Below the pieces are notes generated by a model. It ran no database searches, had not been told where the DNA came from, and saw only the letters and a list, made by a program, of their open reading frames with translations. Positions 16,882 through 24,300 of a DNA stretch of 64,000 nt are shown in pieces. How positions within the stretch are numbered: position 1 is the stretch's first letter; each line of letters begins with the position of its first letter. Source of the DNA: Kitasatospora aureofaciens (lineage in GTDB: Bacteria > Actinomycetota > Actinomycetes > Streptomycetales > Streptomycetaceae); assembly GCF_019192735.1 (NCBI RefSeq), contig NZ_JAHTKP010000041.1, forward strand, positions 1 through 64,000. The letters run 5' to 3'. The position numbers and the translations under genes are program-made.

Positions 16882-16934
16882 CTGCTCCCCCGGCTGAAGC
16901 GGGGGATTCCGGCTTCTGTCGGGGGATTTCTGAC

Positions 16935-17735
16935 TCAAGCTGCCTTCCGGGACGGCGTCCCGGCGGGTCCTCTGCTCTCGACGTCAGCCGGGCTCAGACC
17001 TGCCCGGACAAGCATCACGTGGGCGGAGTTCTTGTCCCTGGGGGAGGAGACTCCGCACGCGGTGCAGGTGTAGACGCGCATCCCCAGCGGCAGTGCATGC
17101 TTGGCTCTCGCATGACAGTGCGCGCAGTCCATCGTGGTGTGCGCGGGGTGGACCAGGTGCACGGCCCTGCCGTGCTTGCGTCCCATCTCGATCAGGGCTC
17201 GCTTGGTCGCGCCGATCGCGGCGTCGGCGGCCTTCTTCGCCATGGTGAACTTGGCGAGGAACTTCGGCCGGAAGTCCTCAACGGCCAGGGCATCGTGGTT
17301 TCGGACAACCTGCTTGGCCCACTTGCGGGCGGTGTCCTCACGCTGCCGGGCGACCTTCTTGCAGGCCTTCGCGCGCTTCTTCTTCGGCATCCCCGCGCGC
17401 TGACGCACAGGCAACCGGGCCTTGATGTCCTTCAGCGTCTTCGCCCGGGACTTGGCGAAGTCCCGGATGATCTGCTGCTGAGAAACGCTGCTGCCCTCGC
17501 GAAGCCATCCCATCGCGGCGCGGGCCTCGGTCAGCATCCTGTCCAGCCGCGCCGGACCGCATCCGTCCGGGGCCTTCTCCCGGTGGGCCTTGCGGGATCG
17601 GGCGACGCACTCGTTCCAGACCCACCGACACCGTGACCACTCCCCTTCCAGCGCGGCGAGTGCGGTGGACGACACGCGAAGCCGGTAGGTGTACCGGGCA
17701 TGTCCGGCATCCCCCGCTTCCTGCGGTGTCGTCAT
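16935..17735 (-). pseudogene. tnpB: TnpB (RNA-guided nuclease), internally deleted
   Basis: A 266-residue reading frame with TnpB features at both ends but about 120 or more residues missing in the middle, compared with the usual 370-420. The N-terminus (YTYRLRVS... WVWNECVAR) and the segment RAGMPKKK are normal, then the frame jumps to ARKWAKQVVRNHDALAVEDF. The beta-rich region and the RuvC-I aspartate (normally GIDxG) are absent. RuvC-II Glu (AVEDF), the zinc finger CAHCHARAKHALPLGMRVYTC with CTAC, and RuvC-III Asp (PRDKNSA) remain. Without RuvC-I the nuclease should be inactive. The deletion is in frame, so a protein could still be made. ATG 17735 lies 29 nt from a divergent RHH gene. Confidence 0.75.
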
Positions 17736-17764
17736 AGTGTCAGTCTTCCGCTGCAGTCAGGCGC

Positions 17765-18034
17765 ATGGATGATGAAGTACGCATCACACTACGACTGCCC
17801 TCTGACAGTCACACCCTGCTGACCACCAACGCACGCACGGCCCGAAGGTCTCTCAACTCTGAGATCAAGCACCGGCTTGAGGTCGCTCTCGGCAATGTCT
17901 CTCCCGATACGCCGGATCGCCTTGACGGTGATACGGCTATCCCTGCCCCTCCCCCAGCCTCCGGCCGGGGGTACCCCCATCGCGGGAAGCCGGATTCTCC
18001 CCCGCAAGCGGGCGGTACCCCCACCCCGGCCTAA
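17765..18034 (+). CDS. Arc/ribbon-helix-helix DNA-binding protein
   Basis: Small protein whose first 45 residues form a clear ribbon-helix-helix: DDEVRITLRLPSDSHTLLTT followed by ARTARRSLNSEIKHRLEVAL, the pattern of Arc-type repressors and antitoxins. The remaining 40 residues are Pro/Gly-rich and are encoded by the hairpin-rich end of the mobile element, so the frame probably reads into the element end rather than a conserved domain. It is divergent from tnpB with 29 nt between starts and could repress it. No toxin gene is next to it. Confidence 0.65.
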   Translation: MDDEVRITLRLPSDSHTLLTTNARTARRSLNSEIKHRLEVALGNVSPDTPDRLDGDTAIPAPPPASGRGYPHRGKPDSPPQAGGTPTPA

Positions 18035-18046
18035 AGAAGGCCGGGG
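18024..18046. repeat. inverted repeat at the left end of the IS200/IS605-like element
   Basis: CCCCGGCC and GGCCGGGG form a perfect 8-bp stem around the 7-nt loop TAAAGAA. It lies just inside the presumed element boundary and next to the end of the copper operon, so it could serve as a transposon-end hairpin, a terminator, or both. Confidence 0.6.
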
Positions 18047-18122
18047 CATCCTCCGGTCCCTCCGGGCCCTCCGGGCGGCAGGTCCTCGGGGCCCGCCGCC
18101 CGGCTGTGTCAGCGGCCCAGGC

Positions 18123-18614
18123 TCAGGCCGGCGGCCGGGAGCCGGGCGGCCGGACCTCCGCCCTGAGGCGCAGCTCCGGGCTGTGCCGGAAGGTGAGCGT
18201 GAACTCCACCCACTGGCCGGCCTTCAGCGGCGGCGGGGCGGCGATCATCAGGTCGGAGTCCTCCGGCGACATCGCCAGTTCCCCCCGCGCCGGTACCGGC
18301 AGGGTCGTCACGGGCGCCCAGCGGCCCGCGGCGCCCTGGTGCACGTGCCGCTTCAGGGTGATCGGTCCGCCGAACTCCCATGCAGCGCCCGTGAGTTCGT
18401 CCGGCACGTCCCCCGGGTTGCGGATCGTGAAGAACGCCGTCGTCGCCGGTGACGCCCCCGCCGTCGGCAGCAGCAGCCACCCGGGCCCGGCGGCCTCCGC
18501 CGGCCGGGGCCGCCCGGCGCCGCCGACCGCCGTCCACCCCGTGAGCAGGGCCAGCGCCAGGGCCGCCGCGCCCACCGGCGGGCCGACCACCTTCAGCCGC
18601 TCCGGCACGGTCAT
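18123..18614 (-). CDS. PCu(A)C-type copper chaperone, degenerate metal site
   Basis: Secreted or membrane-anchored protein of 163 residues with an N-terminal hydrophobic segment (VGAAALALALLTGWTAV) and a cupredoxin-like PCuAC domain. The typical strand PATTAFFTIRNPGDVPDELTGA and the RHVHQG...LKAGQWVEFTLTF pattern are present. The usual HxM copper ligand near the end of the domain reads SDLM here, so the last histidine is replaced by Asp and affinity for Cu(I) may be altered. The ATG overlaps the ATPase stop by ATGA, making it the last gene of a copper operon. Confidence 0.75.
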   Translation of the reverse strand: MTVPERLKVVGPPVGAAALALALLTGWTAVGGAGRPRPAEAAGPGWLLLPTAGASPATTAFFTIRNPGDVPDELTGAAWEFGGPITLKRHVHQGAAGRWAPVTTLPVPARGELAMSPEDSDLMIAAPPPLKAGQWVEFTLTFRHSPELRLRAEVRPPGSRPPA

Positions 18615-20866
18615 CGCCGCGCCCCCTGACGGTTGTTGCCACGCCCGGGCTGCCAGGTGCGCAGCCGCAGGCTGTTGCCCACCACCAGCAGCGAGCTGAG
18701 CGACATTGCGACGGCCGCCAGCATCGGGTTGAGCAGCCCGACCGCCGCCAGCGGGACCAGCACCACGTTGTACCCGAACGCCCACAGCAGGTTCGCCCGG
18801 ATCGTCGCGAGGGTGCGCCGGGCCAGCCGGACGGCGTCCACCACCGCCTCGATGCCGCCCCGCACCAGGGTCAGCCCGGCCGCGCCGATCGCCGCGTCGC
18901 TGCCCGAGGCCAGTGCCACCCCGAGGTCCGCCGAGGCCAGCGCCACCGCGTCGTTGACGCCGTCGCCGACCACCGCCGTGGTCCGCCCGGCGGCCTTCAG
19001 CTCGGCCACCACCTCGGCCTTGCGCTCCGGCGAGGCCGAGGCGTGCACCCGCTCGATGCCCAGCTCGTGGGCCACCGCCCGCGCCGCGCCGGGACCGTCC
19101 CCGGTGAGCAGGACGGTCTCCAGACCCATCCCGCGCAGCCGGTGGAGCGCCCGCCAGCTGCCCGAGCGCAGCGTGTCGCCGACCGCGAGCACGGCCGCGG
19201 CCCGCCCGTCCAGCTCGACCACCACCGCCGTGCGGCCCGCGTCCCCGGCCGCCGCCACCGCCCCGGCCAGCCCGGGCGGCAGCGGCCCGGCCGTCCCGTC
19301 CGGACGGACCACCCGGACGGCCCGCTCCTCGACCGTCCCGGACACTCCGACCCCGGCGGTCGCCGCGAAGCCGCCCACCGGCGGCAGCGCCCCGCACCGC
19401 TCCCGGGCCGCCGCCGCGACGGCCCGCCCGATCGGATGCTCGGAGCGGTGCTCGACCGCACCCGCGAGCCGCAGCACGTCCGGCTCGCCGAGGCCCTCGG
19501 CCACGGCCACCGACGCCAGCTCCATCCGCCCGGTCGTCAGCGTCCCGGTCTTGTCCAGCACCACGGTGTCGACCCGCCGCAGGCTCTCCAGCACCTCGGG
19601 GCCGCGCACCAGCACCCCCAGCTCCGCGCCCCGTCCGGTCGCCGCCAGCAGCGCCGTCGGCGTGGCCAGGCCCAGCGCGCACGGGCAGGCCACCACCAGC
19701 ACCGCGACCGCCGCCGTCACCGCCGCCTGCGGAGCCGCGCCCGCGCCCAGCCAGAAGCCCAGCACGCACACCGCCACCGCCAGCACGCACGGCACGAACA
19801 CCCCGGCCACCGCGTCCGCCAGCCGCTGCGCCCGGGCCTTCCCGGCCTGTGCGTCCGCCACCAGGGCGGTGATCCGCGCCAGCTGGGTGTCCGCGCCGAC
19901 CGCCGTCGCCCGCACCACGAGCGCGCCGCCGACGTTCACCGTCGCGCCCGCCACCCGGTCCCCGGGGCCGACCTCCACCGGCACGCTCTCCCCGGTCAGC
20001 AGGCTCAGGTCCAGCGCCGAGCCGCCCTCGACGACCACCCCGTCGGTGGCCACCCGCTCGCCCGGCCGCACCACGAACTCCTGCCCAGGCAAAAGCAGTT
20101 CGACCGGCAGCAGGCGCTCCTCGCCGTTCTCCCGGACACAGACCTCCTTCGCGCCCAGCTCGGCGAGCGCCCGCAGTGCCGAACCGCTGCGCCGCCGCAC
20201 CCGCCCCTCCAGCAGCCGCCCGGCCAGCACGAACAGCGGCACCCCGACGGCCGCCTCCAGGTACACGTGCGCCGCGCCGCCGCCGTCGGCCGTCAGCGAG
20301 AACGGCATCCTCATGCCGACCTCCCCGGCCCCGCCGAACAGCAGCGCGTACGCCGACCAGCCGAACGACGCCAGCACGCCCAGGCTCACCAGCGTGTCCA
20401 TGGTCGCCGCCGCGTGCCGCAGCCCCTGCCACGCCCGGCGGTGGAAGCCCGCCGAACCCCACGTCACCACCGGGACGGCCAGCGCGAAGCACACCCACTG
20501 CCAGGCCGCGAACTGCAGCGACGGCACCATCGACAGCACCAGCACCGGGACGGACAGCAGCGCGGTGACCAGCAGACGGCGCCGCTCGTCCGGCTCCTCC
20601 CCGGCCGGTCCGGTGGCCGGCCCGGCAGGCGCCAACTCGGCGGTGTAGCCCGCCCGTTCGACCGCCGCCACCAGCTCCGCGACGGACACCCCGGCCGGAT
20701 GCAGCACCCGCGCCCGTCCGGTCGCCAGGTTCACCCCGGCCGTCACCCCGTCGATCCGCGCCAGCCGCTTCTCCACCCGGCCCACGCACGCCGCACACGT
20801 CATCCCGCCGACCGCCAGATCGGTGCTCACCAGGGCCCCGGCATCGGCCCCCGCAACCGGGCTCAC
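18611..20866 (-). CDS. copA: copper-translocating P1B-type ATPase
   Basis: Heavy-metal P-type ATPase of 751 residues from GTG 20866. It has an N-terminal HMA domain with GGMTCAACVGRVEKRL, a membrane CPC motif (VVACPCALGLATP), the phosphorylation site VVLDKTGTLTTG, the HP motif EHRSEHPIGRA and the hinge GDGVNDAVALASADLGVA. CxxC plus CPC indicates Cu(I) (or Ag(I)) export. The GTG overlaps the preceding gene's stop as GTGA; the upstream in-frame extension to 21061 is rejected because it reads through that small gene. It forms an operon with a small Met/His-tailed membrane protein and a PCuAC-like protein. Confidence 0.93.
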   Translation of the reverse strand: MSPVAGADAGALVSTDLAVGGMTCAACVGRVEKRLARIDGVTAGVNLATGRARVLHPAGVSVAELVAAVERAGYTAELAPAGPATGPAGEEPDERRRLLVTALLSVPVLVLSMVPSLQFAAWQWVCFALAVPVVTWGSAGFHRRAWQGLRHAAATMDTLVSLGVLASFGWSAYALLFGGAGEVGMRMPFSLTADGGGAAHVYLEAAVGVPLFVLAGRLLEGRVRRRSGSALRALAELGAKEVCVRENGEERLLPVELLLPGQEFVVRPGERVATDGVVVEGGSALDLSLLTGESVPVEVGPGDRVAGATVNVGGALVVRATAVGADTQLARITALVADAQAGKARAQRLADAVAGVFVPCVLAVAVCVLGFWLGAGAAPQAAVTAAVAVLVVACPCALGLATPTALLAATGRGAELGVLVRGPEVLESLRRVDTVVLDKTGTLTTGRMELASVAVAEGLGEPDVLRLAGAVEHRSEHPIGRAVAAAARERCGALPPVGGFAATAGVGVSGTVEERAVRVVRPDGTAGPLPPGLAGAVAAAGDAGRTAVVVELDGRAAAVLAVGDTLRSGSWRALHRLRGMGLETVLLTGDGPGAARAVAHELGIERVHASASPERKAEVVAELKAAGRTTAVVGDGVNDAVALASADLGVALASGSDAAIGAAGLTLVRGGIEAVVDAVRLARRTLATIRANLLWAFGYNVVLVPLAAVGLLNPMLAAVAMSLSSLLVVGNSLRLRTWQPGRGNNRQGARR

Positions 20867-21054
20867 CGCACACCCCCCATGTCGTGCCCGCTCATCCCGG
20901 GCGACCCGCCGCCCCCGCTCCCGGGCGTCAGCCCCGGCGACACCGGCCCCACCTGACGGCCCACGCCGTACGCCACCACGAACACCACCACCAGCAGCAG
21001 GGCGAACCCCACCAGCACACTCAACGGCCGGACACCCGGCGACTTCGCACTCAC
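20863..21054 (-). CDS. small membrane protein with His/Met tail, copper operon
   Basis: A 63-residue protein starting at GTG 21054. It has one transmembrane helix (LSVLVGFALLLVVVFVVAYGVG) followed by a Gly/Pro-rich segment and the tail PGMSGHDMGGVR. The Met and His residues in the tail could bind copper. Its stop overlaps the start of the Cu-ATPase (GTGA), which supports both its reality and a role in copper handling. I do not recognise a named family. Confidence 0.7.
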   Translation of the reverse strand: MSAKSPGVRPLSVLVGFALLLVVVFVVAYGVGRQVGPVSPGLTPGSGGGGSPGMSGHDMGGVR

Positions 21055-21112
21055 GCCCCACCAGTCGGACGGCCGGAGGCGTTGGTTCCCGTACGGTGCG
21101 AAATCGGCCCGA

Positions 21113-21154
21113 TCAATCGGATGACCGAGCGACTCAATCGGATGACCGAGCGAC
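21113..21154. promoter_or_regulatory. two perfect tandem 21-bp repeats in a divergent promoter region
   Basis: The unit TCAATCGGATGACCGAGCGAC occurs twice without a gap (21113-21133 and 21134-21154), between the copper operon (start 21054, minus) and the lipoprotein gene (start 21270, plus). A 21-bp period places both copies on the same DNA face, as for dimeric regulators. No matching regulator gene is adjacent. Confidence 0.6.
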
Positions 21155-21269
21155 GCGGACCGGGTAGCGGTCCCCTCCACTCGAACGGGTGTGCATGCCT
21201 CGCGGCTGCGGCGGAACGCCCCGAAGCATGGGGTGAGTACAGGCCGCCGAGTGAGAAAAGGGAACCCCG

Positions 21270-21881
21270 GTGCGCGAACTCCACACCCACCCCAGCCCCC
21301 GCCGGTGGACGGCACCCCGCGCGGTCGCCCTGGTCGCGATGCTGGCCGCCGGCGGCGTCCTGGCGGCGTGCAGCAGCTCGTCGACCAACCCGTCCATCGT
21401 GAGGTCGGGCCCGACGCCCACGGAGACCTCCTCCGCTTCGGCCTCCGCCTCGGCCTCGCCCTCGGCGACCGGGTCACCGTCCGCCGCGCCCTCGGCCGTC
21501 GAGTCGGCCTTGGCTGCGGCGGCCTCCTTCGCCGCGTCGGTCTCCGCCCAGCAGGCGATGGTTCACGACAAGGCCGTCTCCGTCCTGGCCCAGGCCCCCA
21601 ACGGCGGCAACGCCCTCGGCGCCACCACCCTCACCGCCGTGCCACTCGCCGACAGCGGCGGTCTGCCCGCCGCCTTCGTCACGATCGAGAACAACGGCAT
21701 CGACACGGCCTCCTACGCCGTGCAGGTGGACTTCACCGACACCAGCGGCAAGACGGTCGACAGCGCCGTCGTCGGCGCGGAGAACATCCCGTCGGGCGAC
21801 CAGGCCACCCCGGTGGCGCTCAGCCACCAACCGGCGGGTCAGCGGTTGCTGCCGGTGGTGGTGAAGGCGGTGCGGTACTGA
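21270..21881 (+). CDS. putative lipoprotein
   Basis: Secreted lipoprotein of 203 residues. The signal peptide PRAVALVAMLAAGG is followed by the lipobox GVLAAC (lipidated Cys near residue 34), then a long Ser/Ala/Thr/Pro linker. The C-terminal 110 residues form a probable beta-sandwich (FVTIENNGIDTASYAVQVDF). GTG 21270 is preceded by GAAAAGGGA. No enzymatic motif is visible. It resembles Streptomyces hypothetical lipoproteins with a domain that binds extracellular ligands, but no ligand can be proposed. Confidence 0.8.
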   Translation: MRELHTHPSPRRWTAPRAVALVAMLAAGGVLAACSSSSTNPSIVRSGPTPTETSSASASASASPSATGSPSAAPSAVESALAAAASFAASVSAQQAMVHDKAVSVLAQAPNGGNALGATTLTAVPLADSGGLPAAFVTIENNGIDTASYAVQVDFTDTSGKTVDSAVVGAENIPSGDQATPVALSHQPAGQRLLPVVVKAVRY

Positions 21882-21890
21882 CGGCGGTGG

Positions 21891-22283
21891 CTACGGCCTG
21901 ACCGTACGGGGCCCGGTGACCTCGGCGCCGAGAGCGGTGACCCGGGCCCGGAGTTCGCGGTCGGCGGTGACGACCAGGCAGTCCCGGTCCGGGTGTTCGG
22001 CCCTGGCCGCCCGGACCAGGTCGACGATCCGGTCGTCGCCGCTGCCGGTCGCGGCGACCACCCGGACCTCCGGCAGCCCGGTCACACCGCGTGCCGCGCC
22101 CTCGACGACCAGCACCACCTCCAGCGGCCCGCCCCGCCCCGGCAGGCCCCGCTCGGCGACGGCGACGAGCGCATCGCGCAGCCGCTCGGCGGCGCCGCGT
22201 CGATCCCGCCACCAGCCGTCGGGCACCGACCCGACGACATTGGCGCCGTCGACCACCAGCAGGGCCGTTCCGTTCTCTCCCAT
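21891..22283 (-). CDS. NYN-domain (YacP-like) putative ribonuclease
   Basis: About 130 residues with a PIN-like/NYN fold: LLVVDGANVVGS carries the first catalytic Asp, and DDRIVDLVRAAR and CLVVTADRELRARV carry the other acidic residues. YacP-type NYN proteins are probable RNases acting in RNA processing. ATG 22283 is chosen because it begins immediately before the first strand; an in-frame ATG at 22301 would add six residues. It is convergent with the lipoprotein gene (9 nt between stops). Confidence 0.8.
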   Translation of the reverse strand: MGENGTALLVVDGANVVGSVPDGWWRDRRGAAERLRDALVAVAERGLPGRGGPLEVVLVVEGAARGVTGLPEVRVVAATGSGDDRIVDLVRAARAEHPDRDCLVVTADRELRARVTALGAEVTGPRTVRP

Positions 22284-22327
22284 GGACGGCAAGCCTGCCA
22301 CGGACGGCCTCCGCGCCCGTGGTCCGA

Positions 22328-22738
22328 CTACTCCGCCAACGTGATCCGGATCCCGACGGTCCCGCGCTCGCCGCGCCGCAGCCGGCTGCCGAGGAGGGTG
22401 AGCACGCCGAGCAGGCCGTACTTCTGCCGCAGCAGGGTGCGGTAGGCGGCGGTGCGCTCGGGGCCGAGGATCTCGGCGGTGGCGGGGAACTGGTCGCCGG
22501 TCGGGCGGCCCTTGACGTCGCAGGGGCCGACGAGGACGTCGGCGCGGTTGCGGATCCGCTTGACCTTCCAGGAGTCCGCGACGGTCCAGACGCCGAGCGC
22601 GTCGCCGTCACGGACCACCCAGACCGGGGTCGGCACGGTGGTGCCGTCCTTCTTGTAGGTGGTGACGAGCAGGTAGCTCCCGGAGGAGAGGCGGACGATC
22701 CGGGCGAGCCGGTCCTGGGAGGCGGGGTCGGTGGTCAT
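22328..22738 (-). CDS. PPOX-class F420-dependent flavoprotein
   Basis: A 136-residue split beta-barrel protein of the PPOX/pyridoxamine-oxidase-like family. Pattern: SYLLVTTYKKDGTTVPTPVW, LGVWTVADSWKVKRIRNR and VLVGPCDVKGRPTG, the arrangement seen in actinobacterial F420H2-dependent reductases. ATG 22738 gives the usual length; the open frame extends upstream to 22846 but that part lacks family features. The substrate is not known. Confidence 0.85.
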   Translation of the reverse strand: MTTDPASQDRLARIVRLSSGSYLLVTTYKKDGTTVPTPVWVVRDGDALGVWTVADSWKVKRIRNRADVLVGPCDVKGRPTGDQFPATAEILGPERTAAYRTLLRQKYGLLGVLTLLGSRLRRGERGTVGIRITLAE

Positions 22739-22794
22739 GGCCGGAAGTCTAGAGCCGGAGTGCGGAGAACGGCTGGTCAGCCAGGCCCGGGCCG

Positions 22795-22929
22795 TCACCG
22801 GAACTGGGCGAGGGCGCTCTCCTCGAACGGTTCGGGGGAGACGCACAGGTCCCCGGTGAACGGCCGGTCCAGGACCGGGACGAGCAGCAGGCTGAAGCCG
22901 ACCGCGGTGGCCTCGGCGGAGACCACCTC
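22795..22929 (-). pseudogene. C-terminal remnant of a DUF4239-type membrane protein
   Basis: The minus-strand frame reads VVSAEATAVGFSLLLVPVLD and then RPFTGDLCVSPEPF before a stop at 22795. The pattern of a hydrophobic helix, a D-R/H-P-F-x-GD turn and VSPEPF is what I recall for the end of DUF4239 proteins. No start or upstream part exists: the frame begins at the stop of the D,D-carboxypeptidase gene. It is a relic of about 45 codons. Confidence 0.5.
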
Positions 22930-24100
22930 AGTGGCGGGTGCGGGAGCCCCGGACGAGGGTGCGGTCGCGGCCTGCGCCGAGCGCGGCGGCCGTCCAGGCG
23001 GCGAGGCCGAGGTCGTGGCCGCTGTGCTCGGCGGCGTGCGGCTGCACGACGGCGGTGGGCCCGGAGCCGGCGGCCGGGGCGCTCGGGGCGCTCGGCGAGG
23101 CCGTCGCCGCCATGTCCTCGACCAGCACACCGACCGGCTGCACCTTGCCGGCGGCCGCGAAGCCCCAGTCGAGCAGGCTGGCGGCCTCGTCGTAGACCCT
23201 GCCCTGGGCCTCGGGGTGCATGACCGTCACGAGCAGGGTCCGTCCGCCGCGTTCGGCGGCGCCGGTGAAGGTGGCGCCGGCGTTGGTGGTGTAGCCGTTC
23301 TTGACGCCGATCAGGCCGGGGTACTTGCCGAGCAGCCGGTCGGTGTTGGCGATGTCGAAGGTGGTGCGGCGGCCGGTGAGCGTGTCCACCCCGCCGGGGA
23401 AGACCGCGGTGCGGGTGGAGCAGTAGGAGCGGAAGTCGGCGTTGCGCAGCCCGGCCCGGGCGAACAGCGTGAGGTCGTAGGCGGAGGTGACCTGGCCGTC
23501 CATGTCGTAGCCGTCGGGGGAGACCACCTTGGTGTCTCGGGCCTGGAGCGACTGGGCGCGGGCCTGCATCTCGGCGACGGTCTGCTGGATGCCGCCGTTC
23601 ATGTTGGCGAGGACGTGCACGGCGTCGTTGCCGGAGCTGAGGAAGACGCCCCGCCACAGGTCCTCGACCCGGTACGGCAGGTTCTCCTTGACGCCGACCA
23701 GGCTGCTGCCGACGCCCAGGTTGGCCAGTTCGGCCGGGGTCACCTGGTGTTCCAGGGAGCGGTCGAACTTGGGCAGGACGGTGTCCGCGAACAGCATCTT
23801 GAGGGTGCTGGCCGGGGGGAGCGGCATGTGGGCGTTGCGGGCGGCGAGCACCTCGCCGGTGCCGGCGTCGGCGACCAGCCAGGACCGGCCGGTGAGCTCG
23901 GCCGGCAGCGCGGGCGCGCCCGCCAGCGGGGCGACCTGGACGTCCGGGCGGCCGAGCCGCTCGCCGCCGACGACGGTGGTCGAGTCCTGCGCGGACGCCG
24001 CCGGGGCGGTGGCGGCGAGCGCCAGGCCGGACATCGCCGATGCGACGGACACGCCGGACAATGCGGCCAGTTTGATGACCTTCTGTGATATTAGCTGCAC
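22928..24100 (-). CDS. D-alanyl-D-alanine carboxypeptidase (S11/DacA-like)
   Basis: Extracytoplasmic penicillin-binding protein of about 390 residues that trims the terminal D-Ala of peptidoglycan stem peptides. A signal peptide (KVIKLAALSGVSVASAMSG to ASAQD) precedes the S11 domain. The catalytic motifs are SxxK in PASTLKML, SxN in LSSGNDAVH, and KNG in GVKNGYTTNAG where KTG is usual; this variant is common in Streptomyces homologues. A Ser/Ala/Pro linker and a short C-terminal tail follow. I chose GTG 24100 directly before the signal peptide; an ATG at 24229 would add 43 basic residues. No clear Shine-Dalgarno marks either. Confidence 0.85.
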   Translation of the reverse strand: MQLISQKVIKLAALSGVSVASAMSGLALAATAPAASAQDSTTVVGGERLGRPDVQVAPLAGAPALPAELTGRSWLVADAGTGEVLAARNAHMPLPPASTLKMLFADTVLPKFDRSLEHQVTPAELANLGVGSSLVGVKENLPYRVEDLWRGVFLSSGNDAVHVLANMNGGIQQTVAEMQARAQSLQARDTKVVSPDGYDMDGQVTSAYDLTLFARAGLRNADFRSYCSTRTAVFPGGVDTLTGRRTTFDIANTDRLLGKYPGLIGVKNGYTTNAGATFTGAAERGGRTLLVTVMHPEAQGRVYDEAASLLDWGFAAAGKVQPVGVLVEDMAATASPSAPSAPAAGSGPTAVVQPHAAEHSGHDLGLAAWTAAALGAGRDRTLVRGSRTRH

Positions 24101-24300
24101 ACGGCGAACGTACCCGCGCCGCCGCCGGGCCGCCGCGCCTGCTGCTCCGTCCGGAGCCCGGCGCGGACCCGGACCGAGCAGGGCCTTGTTCCTGGGGCAG
24201 GGGTTGACCCGTCCCGGCTCGAAGCGCACGCTGGAGATACAGAGTAAACGTCTCTTGTAAGTTTAGTTGGAACGTATACAAATCTGGTGGAGGGGTTTCC
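24101..24300. promoter_or_regulatory. AT-rich divergent promoter region
   Basis: The segment 24243-24283 is unusually A/T-rich for this genome and includes TATACA (24275-24280) as a -10 candidate for the plus-strand gene at 24301, with GGAGGGG as its ribosome-binding site. No well-spaced -35 is obvious (TTGTAA at 24255-24260 leaves only 14 bp). Confidence 0.4.

Larger units (their letters stand above)
16882..18051 (-). mobile_element. IS200/IS605-like (IS1341-type) element carrying deleted tnpB
   Basis: The right end at 16882 begins CTGCTCCCCCGGCTGAAGC and forms the short hairpin CCCCCG-loop-CGGGGG (16887-16905) found at the ends of actinobacterial IS200/IS605 elements. It is preceded by TTGA, a plausible cleavage target, which is also the usp stop. 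The other end is less certain: the hairpin at 18024-18046 followed by GGGCATCC is the best candidate. A segment near 17985 (GAAGCCGGATTCTCCCCC) is close to the reverse complement of the right-end sequence. No tnpA is present, so movement would need a transposase in trans. Confidence 0.6.

Noticed and set aside
18633..20648. 671-codon open frame on the plus strand
   Set aside because: Antisense to the copper ATPase, Ser/Thr/Ala/Pro-rich, no recognisable domain, no ribosome-binding site.
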